From NCBI GenBank assembly GCA_020851885.1, contig JADZBW010000189.1, positions 1 through 5,082 of the forward strand: a DNA stretch of 5,082 nucleotides. Direction: 5' to 3'. This stretch comes from Fimbriimonadaceae bacterium. GTDB lineage: Bacteria > Armatimonadota > Fimbriimonadia > Fimbriimonadales > Fimbriimonadaceae. The notes beneath the pieces are model-generated. The model did not search any database, was not told the origin of the DNA, and saw only the letters and a list, made by a program, of their open reading frames with translations. Numbering within the stretch: the stretch's first letter is position 1; every line of letters begins with the position of its first letter. Positions 1-5,082 of the stretch are shown here, piece after piece. The translations under genes and the position numbers were made by a program.

Positions 1-11
1 ATTTATTCGGC
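1..11 (+). repeat. Truncated REP-like palindromic repeat at window edge
   Basis: The first 11 bases, ATTTATTCGGC, are identical to the 3' half of the REP-like repeat near 879-889. The 5' half would lie outside the window. The orientation is the same as the copy at 38-65, so the two could form a direct pair 5' of the transposase region. The match is short, and the call depends on the better copies elsewhere in the window. Confidence 0.5.
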
Positions 12-37
12 GCATTGCAATCGCCAAGTCTGTCCGA

Positions 38-65
38 CAACCTGGGATCGCCGAATTCATTCGGC
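38..65 (+). repeat. REP-like palindromic repeat, left flank of the RAYT gene
   Basis: This copy consists of CAACCTGGGATC followed by a perfect hairpin at 50-65, GCCGAAT-TC-ATTCGGC (7-bp stem, 2-nt loop). The same core appears inverted at 727-752 and again at 862-889. It lies 51 nt beyond the stop codon of the minus-strand transposase gene and, with the 727-752 copy, brackets that gene as an inverted pair. A conserved head followed by a hairpin fits bacterial REP elements acted on by RAYT proteins. The assignment to this particular transposase is inferred from proximity. Confidence 0.8.
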
Positions 66-116
66 TTGCTGACTTGTACCCCTTCCAAAAGATCACCGGA
101 CCAGCATGCACCAACA

Positions 117-704
117 TCACCCCGATCCAAACAACCTGGCCGACCCAAACTCCCATTCAATTGGCTCACGACACAGTTTCGCCTTGACCGGATTCTGATC
201 GATATATCGAAGGGTGTTGCGCAGGTGAGTTTCATCCCGAATGTAGCGGTCCCAATACTCGCGGAACCAGAAGGGTCCTGACCTGCCCAGTTTCTTATTG
301 GCCTCTATAGCTGTTGCACCCTTCCAACCTTTGACAACCTTCCAAACCAGATCTTCGTCGGAGAACTCAGCCAAAACATGAACGTGGTTGGGCATGATGC
401 ACCAACCAAGCAGAAGGTATCGATCACCGTCATAGGATTGCAATCTTTCATCGACAAGCCGTGCAATCTCCGGTCTGCCCAACCAGCAAGCTCCAAGACC
501 CTGATCGAGCCACTTCTCCAACTTCCGACGTCGCTCTACCTCCTGACTTTCCTTTGGTAGAAGTTGAATTTCATCGCCGATCCTCTGAATTGCCGATGCC
601 GGTAAGGAGTCCGCTAGGTGAAATGTGATGAACTGAACTTTGTTGGAAGCGTCGAAATGGGGCAAATATCCTCGCGAATACCAGCCTGGTTTCTCTACAC
701 TCAT
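117..704 (-). CDS. REP-associated tyrosine transposase (RAYT, IS200-like Y1/HUH family)
   Basis: The product is a 195-residue single-strand DNA transposase of the Y1/HUH class. RAYT proteins bind REP hairpins and nick them through a tyrosine. Visible family signatures, numbered from the ATG at 704, are: N-terminal Y-S-R-G-Y-L-P-H-F-D (about 9-18); FITFHLADSLP (25-35); the metal-binding HUH motif inside MPNHVHVL (His107 and His109); and FWFREYWDRYIRDE (145-158), whose Tyr150 is the likely nucleophile. The C-terminal YIDQNPVKA is also typical. The length is normal and the frame is intact. A longer reading from TTG at 719 is possible, but GGGAG (717-713) lies 8 nt before the ATG at 704 and supports that start. 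The gene is bracketed by inverted REP-like repeats at 38-65 and 727-752. RAYTs are usually single-copy, domesticated-looking genes, so activity cannot be judged from sequence. Confidence 0.93.
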   Translation of the reverse strand: MSVEKPGWYSRGYLPHFDASNKVQFITFHLADSLPASAIQRIGDEIQLLPKESQEVERRRKLEKWLDQGLGACWLGRPEIARLVDERLQSYDGDRYLLLGWCIMPNHVHVLAEFSDEDLVWKVVKGWKGATAIEANKKLGRSGPFWFREYWDRYIRDETHLRNTLRYIDQNPVKAKLCREPIEWEFGSARLFGSG

Positions 705-726
705 TGAACACACTCCCAACTTACTT

Positions 727-752
727 GCCGAATAAATTCGGCGATCCCAGGT
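727..752 (-). repeat. REP-like palindromic repeat, right flank of the RAYT gene (inverted)
   Basis: Read on the minus strand, this is ACCTGGGATC followed by the perfect hairpin GCCGAAT-TT-ATTCGGC (727-742 on the plus strand). It is opposite in orientation to the copy at 38-65 and differs from it in the core at one loop base. It lies directly upstream of the RAYT reading frame (ATG at 704), so the hairpin may fall in or near that gene's promoter or leader. Confidence 0.82.
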
Positions 753-771
753 GAATTACACACTTTGATTA

Positions 772-800
772 TTGATACGTCATGGATCATACCCTTAAAT
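772..800 (+). promoter_or_regulatory. Candidate sigma-70-type promoter for the sugar operon
   Basis: TTGATA (772-777) is followed after 17 nt by TTAAAT (795-800), giving five of six and four of six matches to the -35 and -10 consensus with ideal spacing. It is the most AT-rich stretch between the RAYT and the first permease and points toward the operon. A start near 806 would give a leader of about 165 nt containing the tandem REP copies and the repeated TTTAGCGC site. This is a pattern match only, and consensus elements in this phylum are uncertain. Confidence 0.3.
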
Positions 801-821
801 ACTCAAGTTAGTTGCGTTTGT

Positions 822-858
822 GCAAGTGCCCGGATCGCCGAGATCTTAAGGCAGGTTT
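822..858 (+). repeat. Degenerate REP-like repeat, first of a tandem pair
   Basis: GGATCGCC (832-839) and GGCAGGTTT (850-858) match the copy at 869-895 at the same internal spacing (10 nt between blocks), a 37-bp offset. The central hairpin arms have diverged: GAGATCTTAA replaces CAATTTATTC. The 5' end, GCAAGTGCCC, also resembles GCAACCTG before the second copy. I read it as an older or decayed copy next to the intact one. Confidence 0.6.
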
Positions 859-861
859 CGG

Positions 862-895
862 CAACCTGGGATCGCCCAATTTATTCGGCAGGTTT
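862..895 (+). repeat. REP-like repeat, second of a tandem pair, upstream of the permease gene
   Basis: CAACCTGGGATCGCC is followed by AATTTATTCGGC and AGGTTT. The hairpin 874-889 has one mismatch, GCCCAAT against ATTCGGC. The outer AACCT (863-867) can pair with AGGTT (890-894), enclosing the inner hairpin with a 5' bulge, a layout like that of classic REP hairpins. AACCTG (863-868) can instead pair with CAGGTT (852-857) in the preceding copy, so two structures are mutually exclusive. The element lies in the likely 5' leader of the sugar operon. Confidence 0.75.
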
Positions 896-912
896 GCCTG
901 GCCCTCCGACGA

Positions 913-931
913 TTTAGCGCATCTTTAGCGC
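913..931 (+). promoter_or_regulatory. Candidate operator: direct repeat TTTAGCGC with 11-bp period
   Basis: Two identical octamers TTTAGCGC start at 913 and 924, exactly 11 bases apart, so they fall on the same DNA face. A near copy of the whole site is found at 2719-2737, before the epimerase gene. Recurrence in front of two transcription units of one pathway suggests a binding site for a pathway regulator. The site ends 42 nt before the first permease start. No regulator gene is in the window, so its identity is unknown. Confidence 0.4.
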
Positions 932-957
932 CATCGACCATCCTTCTCGGCTAACCT

Positions 958-963
958 TAGGAG
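958..963 (+). promoter_or_regulatory. Ribosome binding site deciding a TTG start
   Basis: TAGGAG lies 10 nt before the TTG at 974. The first in-frame ATG (1004) has no purine-rich motif at the right distance, so this site favours TTG as the start of the first permease. Confidence 0.55.
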
Positions 964-973
964 CGCGGGCCAA

Positions 974-1891
974 TTGACCTCCGATGAGACGGCGACCAAG
1001 CACATGAAGGCAAGACGAAACAGAACGGCGTTCATCCTGGCGTTTCTATCGCCGGCTGTCCTGCTCTACGGTCTGTTCGTCGTTTGGCCCCTCGCCCAAG
1101 CCTTCTATCTTTCGCTCTTCCGATGGCGCGGCGTTTCCGCCAAAAAGACCTTCATCGGGGCGGACAATTACATCGCTTTAACCCAAGACGACGCCTTTCA
1201 TATTGCCCTTAAGAACAACATGTGGCTTCTGTTCGTGGGCGGTTCCTGTCTGCTCGTGCTGGGCGTGCTGCTGGCGCACGGGATGCAGTCGAACTCCCGG
1301 GGCGTGCGGTTCCTCCGAGGCCTCTATCTCTTTCCGCAAGTGATCTCGCTTGTGGTGGTGGCGATCATCTGGCAGTTCTTGCTGAATCCCTCCTACGGCC
1401 TTGCCTCGAAGGGCTTGGAGAAAGTCGGCATCCATGGCTATGGGCAGCCATTGGCGACTTCTTCGCAGGCGCTGACCGCGGTGGGCATCGCCTTCGTATG
1501 GTACGCGGTTGGGTTCTATGTGATGCTGTTCTCTGCGGGTTTGAAGCAGATCCCCGAGGAGATCGGCGAGGCCGCCCAGCTCGATGGCTCGGCGGGCTGG
1601 CATCGGTTTTGGAAGGTGACATGGCCGCTCTTGTGGTCAGTCAAGCGCATCTCGACCATCTACATCGTGATCAACGTCCTGAATATCTTCGCGCTGGTCT
1701 GGGTCATGACGGAGGGCGGGCCGAACCGGGCCACCGAGACCCTGTTGACCCTGCTCTACCGCACCGCATTCAAGGAATCCGCTTTTGGCTATGGGACATC
1801 GGTGGCCGTGGCGAATTTCGCGATCGCGATGATCCTGGCGGCGATCCTGATGTTCATCTATCGTCGCAGCCCTGAGGAGCGTCGGGCATGA
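974..1891 (+). CDS. CUT1-type sugar ABC transporter permease (MalF/UgpA-like)
   Basis: This is one of two inner-membrane subunits that form the channel of a binding-protein-dependent carbohydrate importer. The 305-residue product has a basic N-terminus (KARRNR), then hydrophobic segments near residues 18-40, 80-100, 118-138, 163-187, 220-245 and 275-297, consistent with six membrane spans. The cytoplasmic EAA loop, which docks on the ATPase, is seen near 195-220 as E-E-I-G-E-A-A-Q-L-D-G...F-W-K-V-T-W-P-L-L. MTEGGPNRATETLLT after it is typical of MalF/UgpA-type permeases. The length is usual for the family. I chose TTG because TAGGAG precedes it; ATG at 1004 would remove ten residues. The stop overlaps the next gene as ATGA. 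The substrate cannot be read from the permease. No binding protein or ATPase is present in the window. Confidence 0.93.
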   Translation: MTSDETATKHMKARRNRTAFILAFLSPAVLLYGLFVVWPLAQAFYLSLFRWRGVSAKKTFIGADNYIALTQDDAFHIALKNNMWLLFVGGSCLLVLGVLLAHGMQSNSRGVRFLRGLYLFPQVISLVVVAIIWQFLLNPSYGLASKGLEKVGIHGYGQPLATSSQALTAVGIAFVWYAVGFYVMLFSAGLKQIPEEIGEAAQLDGSAGWHRFWKVTWPLLWSVKRISTIYIVINVLNIFALVWVMTEGGPNRATETLLTLLYRTAFKESAFGYGTSVAVANFAIAMILAAILMFIYRRSPEERRA

Positions 1892-2706
1892 AGCGGTTCC
1901 TCACTGCCCTTGGACTTACCCTTTTCGGGCTCACGATCGTCGTCCCCCTCGTCTGGGTTCTGATTTCTTCGCTCAAGTCGGGCGCCGAAATCTTCTCGAC
2001 CCCATGGTCGCTGCCGTCCGGCTTTGCGATCCAGAACTACGAGAACGCGTGGAAGAAGGAGGGCATCGGACCGTCGTTCCTGAACACCCTTTTCGTGACC
2101 TTGGCGACGATGGCGATCCTCATTCCGGTGGGCTCGATGGCGGCTTACATCTTTGCGAAGTACCCGTTTCGAGGTTCGAAGATCCTGTTCGGAGCATTCC
2201 TTGGCGGGATGATGTTTCCGAACTTCCTGATCGTGATCCCTCTCTACTTCCTGTTGAAGAGTCTCTCGCTTTACGACACCCACACCGGGCTCATCATCGC
2301 TTATGTGGCCTATTCTCTGTCCTTCACGATTTTTGTGTTGACCGGGTTCTTTCAGGCCCTGCCCAACGAGTTGGCAGAGGCATCCGAACTGGATGGATGC
2401 GGGCACTTCGGGACCTTTTGGCGGGTGATGTTGCCATTAGCCCGGCCAGGACTGATCGTCGTGGGGATCTTCAACGCAATCGGGCTTTGGAACGAGTATC
2501 CGTTGGCCAAAGTGCTGCTGAACTCCTCTGAGAAGCGAACGCTCCCGCTAACCATCGTCGACATGGCGACGAACCAGCAGTACAGCTCCGACTGGGGAGC
2601 GCTCTTTGCTGGGCTGGTCATCGTGATGCTGCCGGTGATGATCGTTTACTGGTTCTTCCGGGACCGAATCCATGAGACGATGCTCGCAGGCGCTGTGAAA
2701 GGCTAA
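1888..2706 (+). CDS. CUT1-type sugar ABC transporter permease (MalG/UgpE-like)
   Basis: This is the second channel-forming subunit and partners with the preceding permease. The 272-residue product has an N-terminal membrane anchor (about 5-27) and further hydrophobic segments near 63-90, 100-123, 131-155, 182-205 and 237-258. The EAA loop is clear near 160-190: N-E-L-A-E-A-S-E-L-D-G...F-W-R-V-M-L-P-L-A-R-P-G-L. The ending AGAVKG is characteristic of MalG-type permeases, and the length is normal. The ATG overlaps the stop of the upstream permease by four bases and has GAGGAG (1874-1879) 8 nt before it, so the two are translationally coupled and probably made in equal amounts. A gap of 59 nt follows before the epimerase gene. 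Confidence 0.94.
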   Translation: MKRFLTALGLTLFGLTIVVPLVWVLISSLKSGAEIFSTPWSLPSGFAIQNYENAWKKEGIGPSFLNTLFVTLATMAILIPVGSMAAYIFAKYPFRGSKILFGAFLGGMMFPNFLIVIPLYFLLKSLSLYDTHTGLIIAYVAYSLSFTIFVLTGFFQALPNELAEASELDGCGHFGTFWRVMLPLARPGLIVVGIFNAIGLWNEYPLAKVLLNSSEKRTLPLTIVDMATNQQYSSDWGALFAGLVIVMLPVMIVYWFFRDRIHETMLAGAVKG

Positions 2707-2718
2707 TTCAGGAATCGC

Positions 2719-2737
2719 TTTAGCGCTCCTTTAGTGG
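2719..2737 (+). promoter_or_regulatory. Second copy of the candidate operator, upstream of the epimerase gene
   Basis: TTTAGCGC at 2719-2726 and TTTAGTGG at 2730-2737 repeat the layout of 913-931 with the same 11-base period; 15 of 19 aligned positions agree. CGCT-TT-AGCG (2716-2725) is also a small palindrome. The site is in the 59-nt gap between the second permease and the epimerase, 28 nt before the ATG, and could control an internal promoter. I see no strong -35/-10 pair in this gap. Confidence 0.4.
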
Positions 2738-2765
2738 TTTCCATTAAACTCTGAACCAACTCACT

Positions 2766-3623
2766 ATGGTTTTGAAATCCATCAACTACTGGTCTTTCCC
2801 CGGAGGTCTCGAGAGCACGCTTTGCCCATTTGAAGCGATTCAACTCGCGAAGGATAACGGCTTCGATGCCATTGAACTCTGTCTCGGCGACGGTCCCGAG
2901 ATGAACCTCGACACCACCGAGGAGTTCTGCAAGAAACTGATCCAAGAGGGAGAGGATCTGGGCGTGAAGATCGCCAGTGTGGCGAGCGGCCTCTACTGGA
3001 GCCGGGCGCTCGGCGATGCGGAGGAAAGCGCTCGAAAACAGGCGATATCCGACCTCGAGCGGATGCTCCAGATCACCAGTTGGCTTGGTGCCAAGACCCT
3101 CCTCACCATTCCGGGAGCGGTGGATGTGTTCTTTCTCCCCGATCGAGAGAAACTCTCCTACGGCCATGTCCTTCGCTATGCGACGGAGGGGATTCGGGCA
3201 GTGCTTCCGACCGCCGAGCGATGTGGCGTGCGGATGGGGATCGAGAACGTTTGGAACAAGTTCCTTTTGAGCCCCAACGAGATGGCGGACTTCATCGACC
3301 AGTTTGGCAGTCCTTGGATTGGCGCATATGTGGACGTGGCGAACTTGATGCCGTTTGGCCATCCCGCAGATTGGCTGCGACATTTGAATCGCCGGGTTGT
3401 AGGCATCCACTTCAAAGACTTCCGGCGCTCGGTCGGCACCATCGACGGATTTGTGGATCTCTTGGAAGGCGATGTGCCATGGCCCGATGTTATGGCCGCC
3501 ATCTCCGAGATCGACTATGAGGGTCCAGTGGCGGCCGAGATGATCCCTGGGTACGCGCATTATCCCATGGTCCGCATTGCCAATACGTCCAATGCAATGG
3601 ATGCAATTCTGGGTCGCCGGTGA
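2766..3623 (+). CDS. Sugar phosphate isomerase/epimerase, TIM-barrel (xylose isomerase-like) family
   Basis: This is a 285-residue cytoplasmic enzyme of the AP-endonuclease-2/xylose-isomerase-like superfamily, whose members isomerise or epimerise keto-sugars, sugar phosphates or inososes with a divalent metal. The typical metal-ligand quartet is visible: Glu160 (GIENVWN), Asp190 (GAYVDVANL), His215 (VVGIHFKDF) and Glu258 (VAAEMIPG). The helix-strand start GFDAIEL (32-38) and LGAKTLLTIPG (107-117) fit successive barrel strands. Length is normal and the frame is intact. The ATG has no clear Shine-Dalgarno sequence, but the N-terminus matches the family, so I keep it. The TGA overlaps the oxidoreductase ATG by one base. 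Pairing with a Gfo/Idh/MocA enzyme and sugar permeases argues for a catabolic role. The exact substrate (ketose, inosose or a 3-keto sugar) cannot be decided. Confidence 0.9.
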   Translation: MVLKSINYWSFPGGLESTLCPFEAIQLAKDNGFDAIELCLGDGPEMNLDTTEEFCKKLIQEGEDLGVKIASVASGLYWSRALGDAEESARKQAISDLERMLQITSWLGAKTLLTIPGAVDVFFLPDREKLSYGHVLRYATEGIRAVLPTAERCGVRMGIENVWNKFLLSPNEMADFIDQFGSPWIGAYVDVANLMPFGHPADWLRHLNRRVVGIHFKDFRRSVGTIDGFVDLLEGDVPWPDVMAAISEIDYEGPVAAEMIPGYAHYPMVRIANTSNAMDAILGRR

Positions 3624-4774
3624 TGCGGTTCGGGGTTGTTGGATGGGGGTTAAGGGCATCCATCGCGAAGATCGCCCATCAGCCGGAGCGGGGCCCTGAA
3701 CTCGTGGCACTGGCTGAGCCGAACGTCGGGGCCCAAGCGGCGTTTCGAGAATTCGCCGGCGAGAGCACAAGGGTCTTCAGCGACGTGCATGATCTTTTGG
3801 CGGAGAAGCTGGACGCCGTGTTCGTCCTTTCTCCAGACTACTTGCATGAAGAGCACGCCTGCCTCTTCCTGAACGCAGGAATCCCCGTGTTCCTGGAGAA
3901 GCCGATGGCGATCTCGGTCGAGAGTTGCGACCGAATCTTAATGGCGGCCGATCATACGGGCGCCAAACTCTACGTCGGGCATAACATGCGGCACTTCGAC
4001 ATGGTGCGCAAAATGAAAGAGTGGATTGCGCAAGGCCTCATTGGCGAGCCAAAGACCGCCTGGTGTAGGCATTTCATCAGCTATGGCGGCGAGGCGTATT
4101 TCCGAGATTGGCATGCCGATCGCCGATTGTCCAACGGCCTTCTTCTTCAAAAGGGCTCCCACGACATCGACATACTGCATTGGCTTTGCGATGGCTACTC
4201 AACCCGCGTCACGGCGATGGGGCAACTCGCGGTCTACGGCCAAGTGCAAGACCGGCAAGGGGAAGGCGAACGACATGCCATTCAGTTCGAAGGAACCTGG
4301 CCACCAAGGTCGCTGAAGAATGCCTTTCCAGTCATCGATGTCGAAGATGTCAGCTTGATGCAAATGGAATTGGACAATGGCGTCCTCGCCAGCTACCACC
4401 AATGCCACTTCGCCCCCGATGCTTGGCGGAACTATACGGTGATCGGAACGGAGGGCCGGATCGAGAACTTCGGCGATCAGCCTGGCAACTGCACGATCAA
4501 GCTTTGGGACCATGGGCGGTACCGGTACGAGGAGAGAGGCGACCTGGAATACCGCGTAGCCGAGAAGAAGGGGACCCATGGCGGCTCAGACGAGTCCATG
4601 TTCGAGGAATTCCTGGGCTTCCTGCGGGAGGGATTGGAGACGTCCAATTCGCCGATTGCGGCTCGAATGGCGGTTGCGGCAGGGGCAGCAGGAACCGAGT
4701 CGGTTCGAAGTGGAGGCGCGGTGGTCGAAGTCCCGCCCTTGCCGACGATGCTCAGCAAGGTTGGACTCGCTTAG
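3623..4774 (+). CDS. Gfo/Idh/MocA family NAD(P)-dependent oxidoreductase
   Basis: This is a 383-residue cytoplasmic dehydrogenase likely to oxidise or reduce a hydroxyl or keto group of a sugar, sugar acid or cyclitol. The Rossmann fold begins FGVVGWGLRAS (about 3-13), a GxGxR variant of the nucleotide-binding loop. The acidic residue ending strand 2 is in VALAEPN. FLEKPMA (about 90-96) carries the conserved EKP lysine, and QKGSHDID (about 176-183) is the second catalytic motif with the His/Asp pair. The C-terminal substrate domain includes MELDNGVLASYHQCHFAPDAWRN and IGTEGRIENFGD. Length is typical. A GTG at 3620 directly precedes the ATG at 3623; I prefer the ATG because TGATG gives one-base coupling with the upstream stop. 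The permease and epimerase neighbours suggest that it acts on the imported sugar. Substrate and cofactor choice are not readable. Confidence 0.92.
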   Translation: MRFGVVGWGLRASIAKIAHQPERGPELVALAEPNVGAQAAFREFAGESTRVFSDVHDLLAEKLDAVFVLSPDYLHEEHACLFLNAGIPVFLEKPMAISVESCDRILMAADHTGAKLYVGHNMRHFDMVRKMKEWIAQGLIGEPKTAWCRHFISYGGEAYFRDWHADRRLSNGLLLQKGSHDIDILHWLCDGYSTRVTAMGQLAVYGQVQDRQGEGERHAIQFEGTWPPRSLKNAFPVIDVEDVSLMQMELDNGVLASYHQCHFAPDAWRNYTVIGTEGRIENFGDQPGNCTIKLWDHGRYRYEERGDLEYRVAEKKGTHGGSDESMFEEFLGFLREGLETSNSPIAARMAVAAGAAGTESVRSGGAVVEVPPLPTMLSKVGLA

Positions 4775-4859
4775 CGCCTGTCGTCACCGAAGCTGATCGC
4801 ACCTGGGATGGCGTCACGTCGGCGTCCCCCACGACGAACTCGAAGCGTGCCACCAGAAG

Positions 4860-5082
4860 CTATTCGATCAGCTTCTCGACCACATTTCCAAAGACGTCGG
4901 TCAAGCGGAAATCTCGACCCTGCGACTTGAATGTAAGCTTCACGTGGTCGATTCCCATCTGATTCAAAATCGTCGCATGGATATCGTGCACATGGACGGC
5001 GTCCTCGGCAATGTTGTATCCAAGCTCATCCGTCGACCCAACGCTCCCCGGTTTGATGCCGCCGCCGGCCATCCACATCGTG
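4860..5082 (-). CDS. DUF1501 domain-containing protein (sulfatase-like), C-terminal fragment
   Basis: The final 73 residues of a longer protein are present, and the reading frame remains open to the window edge. The sequence T-M-W-M-A-G-G-G-I-K-P-G, then STDELGYNIAEDAVHVHDIHATIL, GIDHVKLTF and GRDFRLTDVFGNVV match the conserved ending of DUF1501 proteins, which belong to the alkaline phosphatase/sulfatase superfamily and often carry a Tat signal at the N-terminus. That part is outside the window. DUF1501 genes commonly follow a DUF1553 (PSD1) partner in Planctomycetota, Verrucomicrobiota and relatives. The gene is convergent with the sugar operon, with 85 nt between the stops. The internal Met at 5076-5078 is not a start. 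The biochemical role of DUF1501 proteins is not established. Confidence 0.88.
   Translation of the reverse strand, partial: TMWMAGGGIKPGSVGSTDELGYNIAEDAVHVHDIHATILNQMGIDHVKLTFKSQGRDFRLTDVFGNVVEKLIE

Noticed and set aside
9..25. Near-palindrome GGCG-C-ATTGCAAT-CGCC at the left edge
   Set aside because: It lies between two REP copies and may be a local hairpin, but it recurs nowhere else in the window and has no gene to assign it to.
1222..1875. A 217-codon plus-strand frame inside the first permease gene
   Set aside because: It is an out-of-frame shadow; the permease frame has membrane segments and the EAA loop.
2703..3770. A 355-codon open frame on the minus strand opposite the epimerase gene, longer than the epimerase itself
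   Set aside because: The plus-strand frame carries the full set of family motifs and metal ligands. The antisense product has no recognisable domain, spans an intergenic gap and two genes, and is explained by codon bias in GC-rich DNA.
4767..4778. GCTTAGCGCC at the oxidoreductase stop resembles the TTTAGCGC half-site
   Set aside because: It is a single half-site that overlaps the coding end, lacks the second half at the 11-base spacing, and has no downstream start on that strand.
4799..4813. ACCTGGGATGGCG near the operon end resembles the REP head ACCTGGGATCGCC
   Set aside because: Only the head matches. No ATTCGGC hairpin arm follows, so chance similarity is as likely as a repeat remnant.
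4775..4859. Possible bidirectional terminator between the convergent oxidoreductase and DUF1501 genes
   Set aside because: No stable GC-rich inverted repeat followed by a T-run was found on either strand. GGCGTC occurs twice, but as a direct repeat.
4108..4962. A 284-codon plus-strand frame overlapping the oxidoreductase and running into the DUF1501 end
   Set aside because: Its Arg/Pro-rich translation has no family features, and it overlaps two well-supported genes in another frame.

Overview
The window looks like a chromosomal segment of a moderately GC-rich environmental bacterium. The gene set (CUT1-type sugar permeases, a sugar phosphate isomerase/epimerase, a Gfo/Idh/MocA oxidoreductase, a DUF1501 protein and a REP-associated transposase) is the kind often seen in Armatimonadota (Fimbriimonadales), Planctomycetota and Verrucomicrobiota. 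I infer the phylum-level placement from family content only and cannot pin it down from this window.

Left part (1-900): a REP/RAYT locus. One minus-strand gene encodes an HUH/Y1 transposase of the REP-associated (RAYT) type. It is bracketed by an inverted pair of short palindromic repeats whose core is ACCTGGGATCGCC followed by a GCCGAAT-NN-ATTCGGC hairpin. A truncated copy sits at the left window edge. Two more tandem copies, one degenerate, lie between the RAYT and the sugar operon. This part appears less GC-rich by eye than the rest.

Middle part (900-4774): a compact plus-strand carbohydrate operon. Two CUT1-type ABC permeases overlap by ATGA. After a 59-nt gap comes a TIM-barrel sugar phosphate isomerase/epimerase, which overlaps by one base (TGATG) a Gfo/Idh/MocA-type NAD(P)-dependent sugar oxidoreductase. 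Together they suggest uptake of a sugar, sugar acid or cyclitol followed by oxidation and isomerisation. No solute-binding protein or ATPase is in the window, so the transporter is incomplete here. A two-part direct repeat, TTTAGCGC-N3-TTTAG(C/T)G, occurs both in front of the first permease and in front of the epimerase. It is a candidate shared operator for this pathway.

Right edge (4860-5082): the C-terminal end of a minus-strand DUF1501 (sulfatase-like) gene, convergent with the operon and cut by the window.

I see no CRISPR array, tRNA, rRNA or recognisable new defence system. The most interesting signals are the REP/RAYT arrangement and the repeated putative operator.
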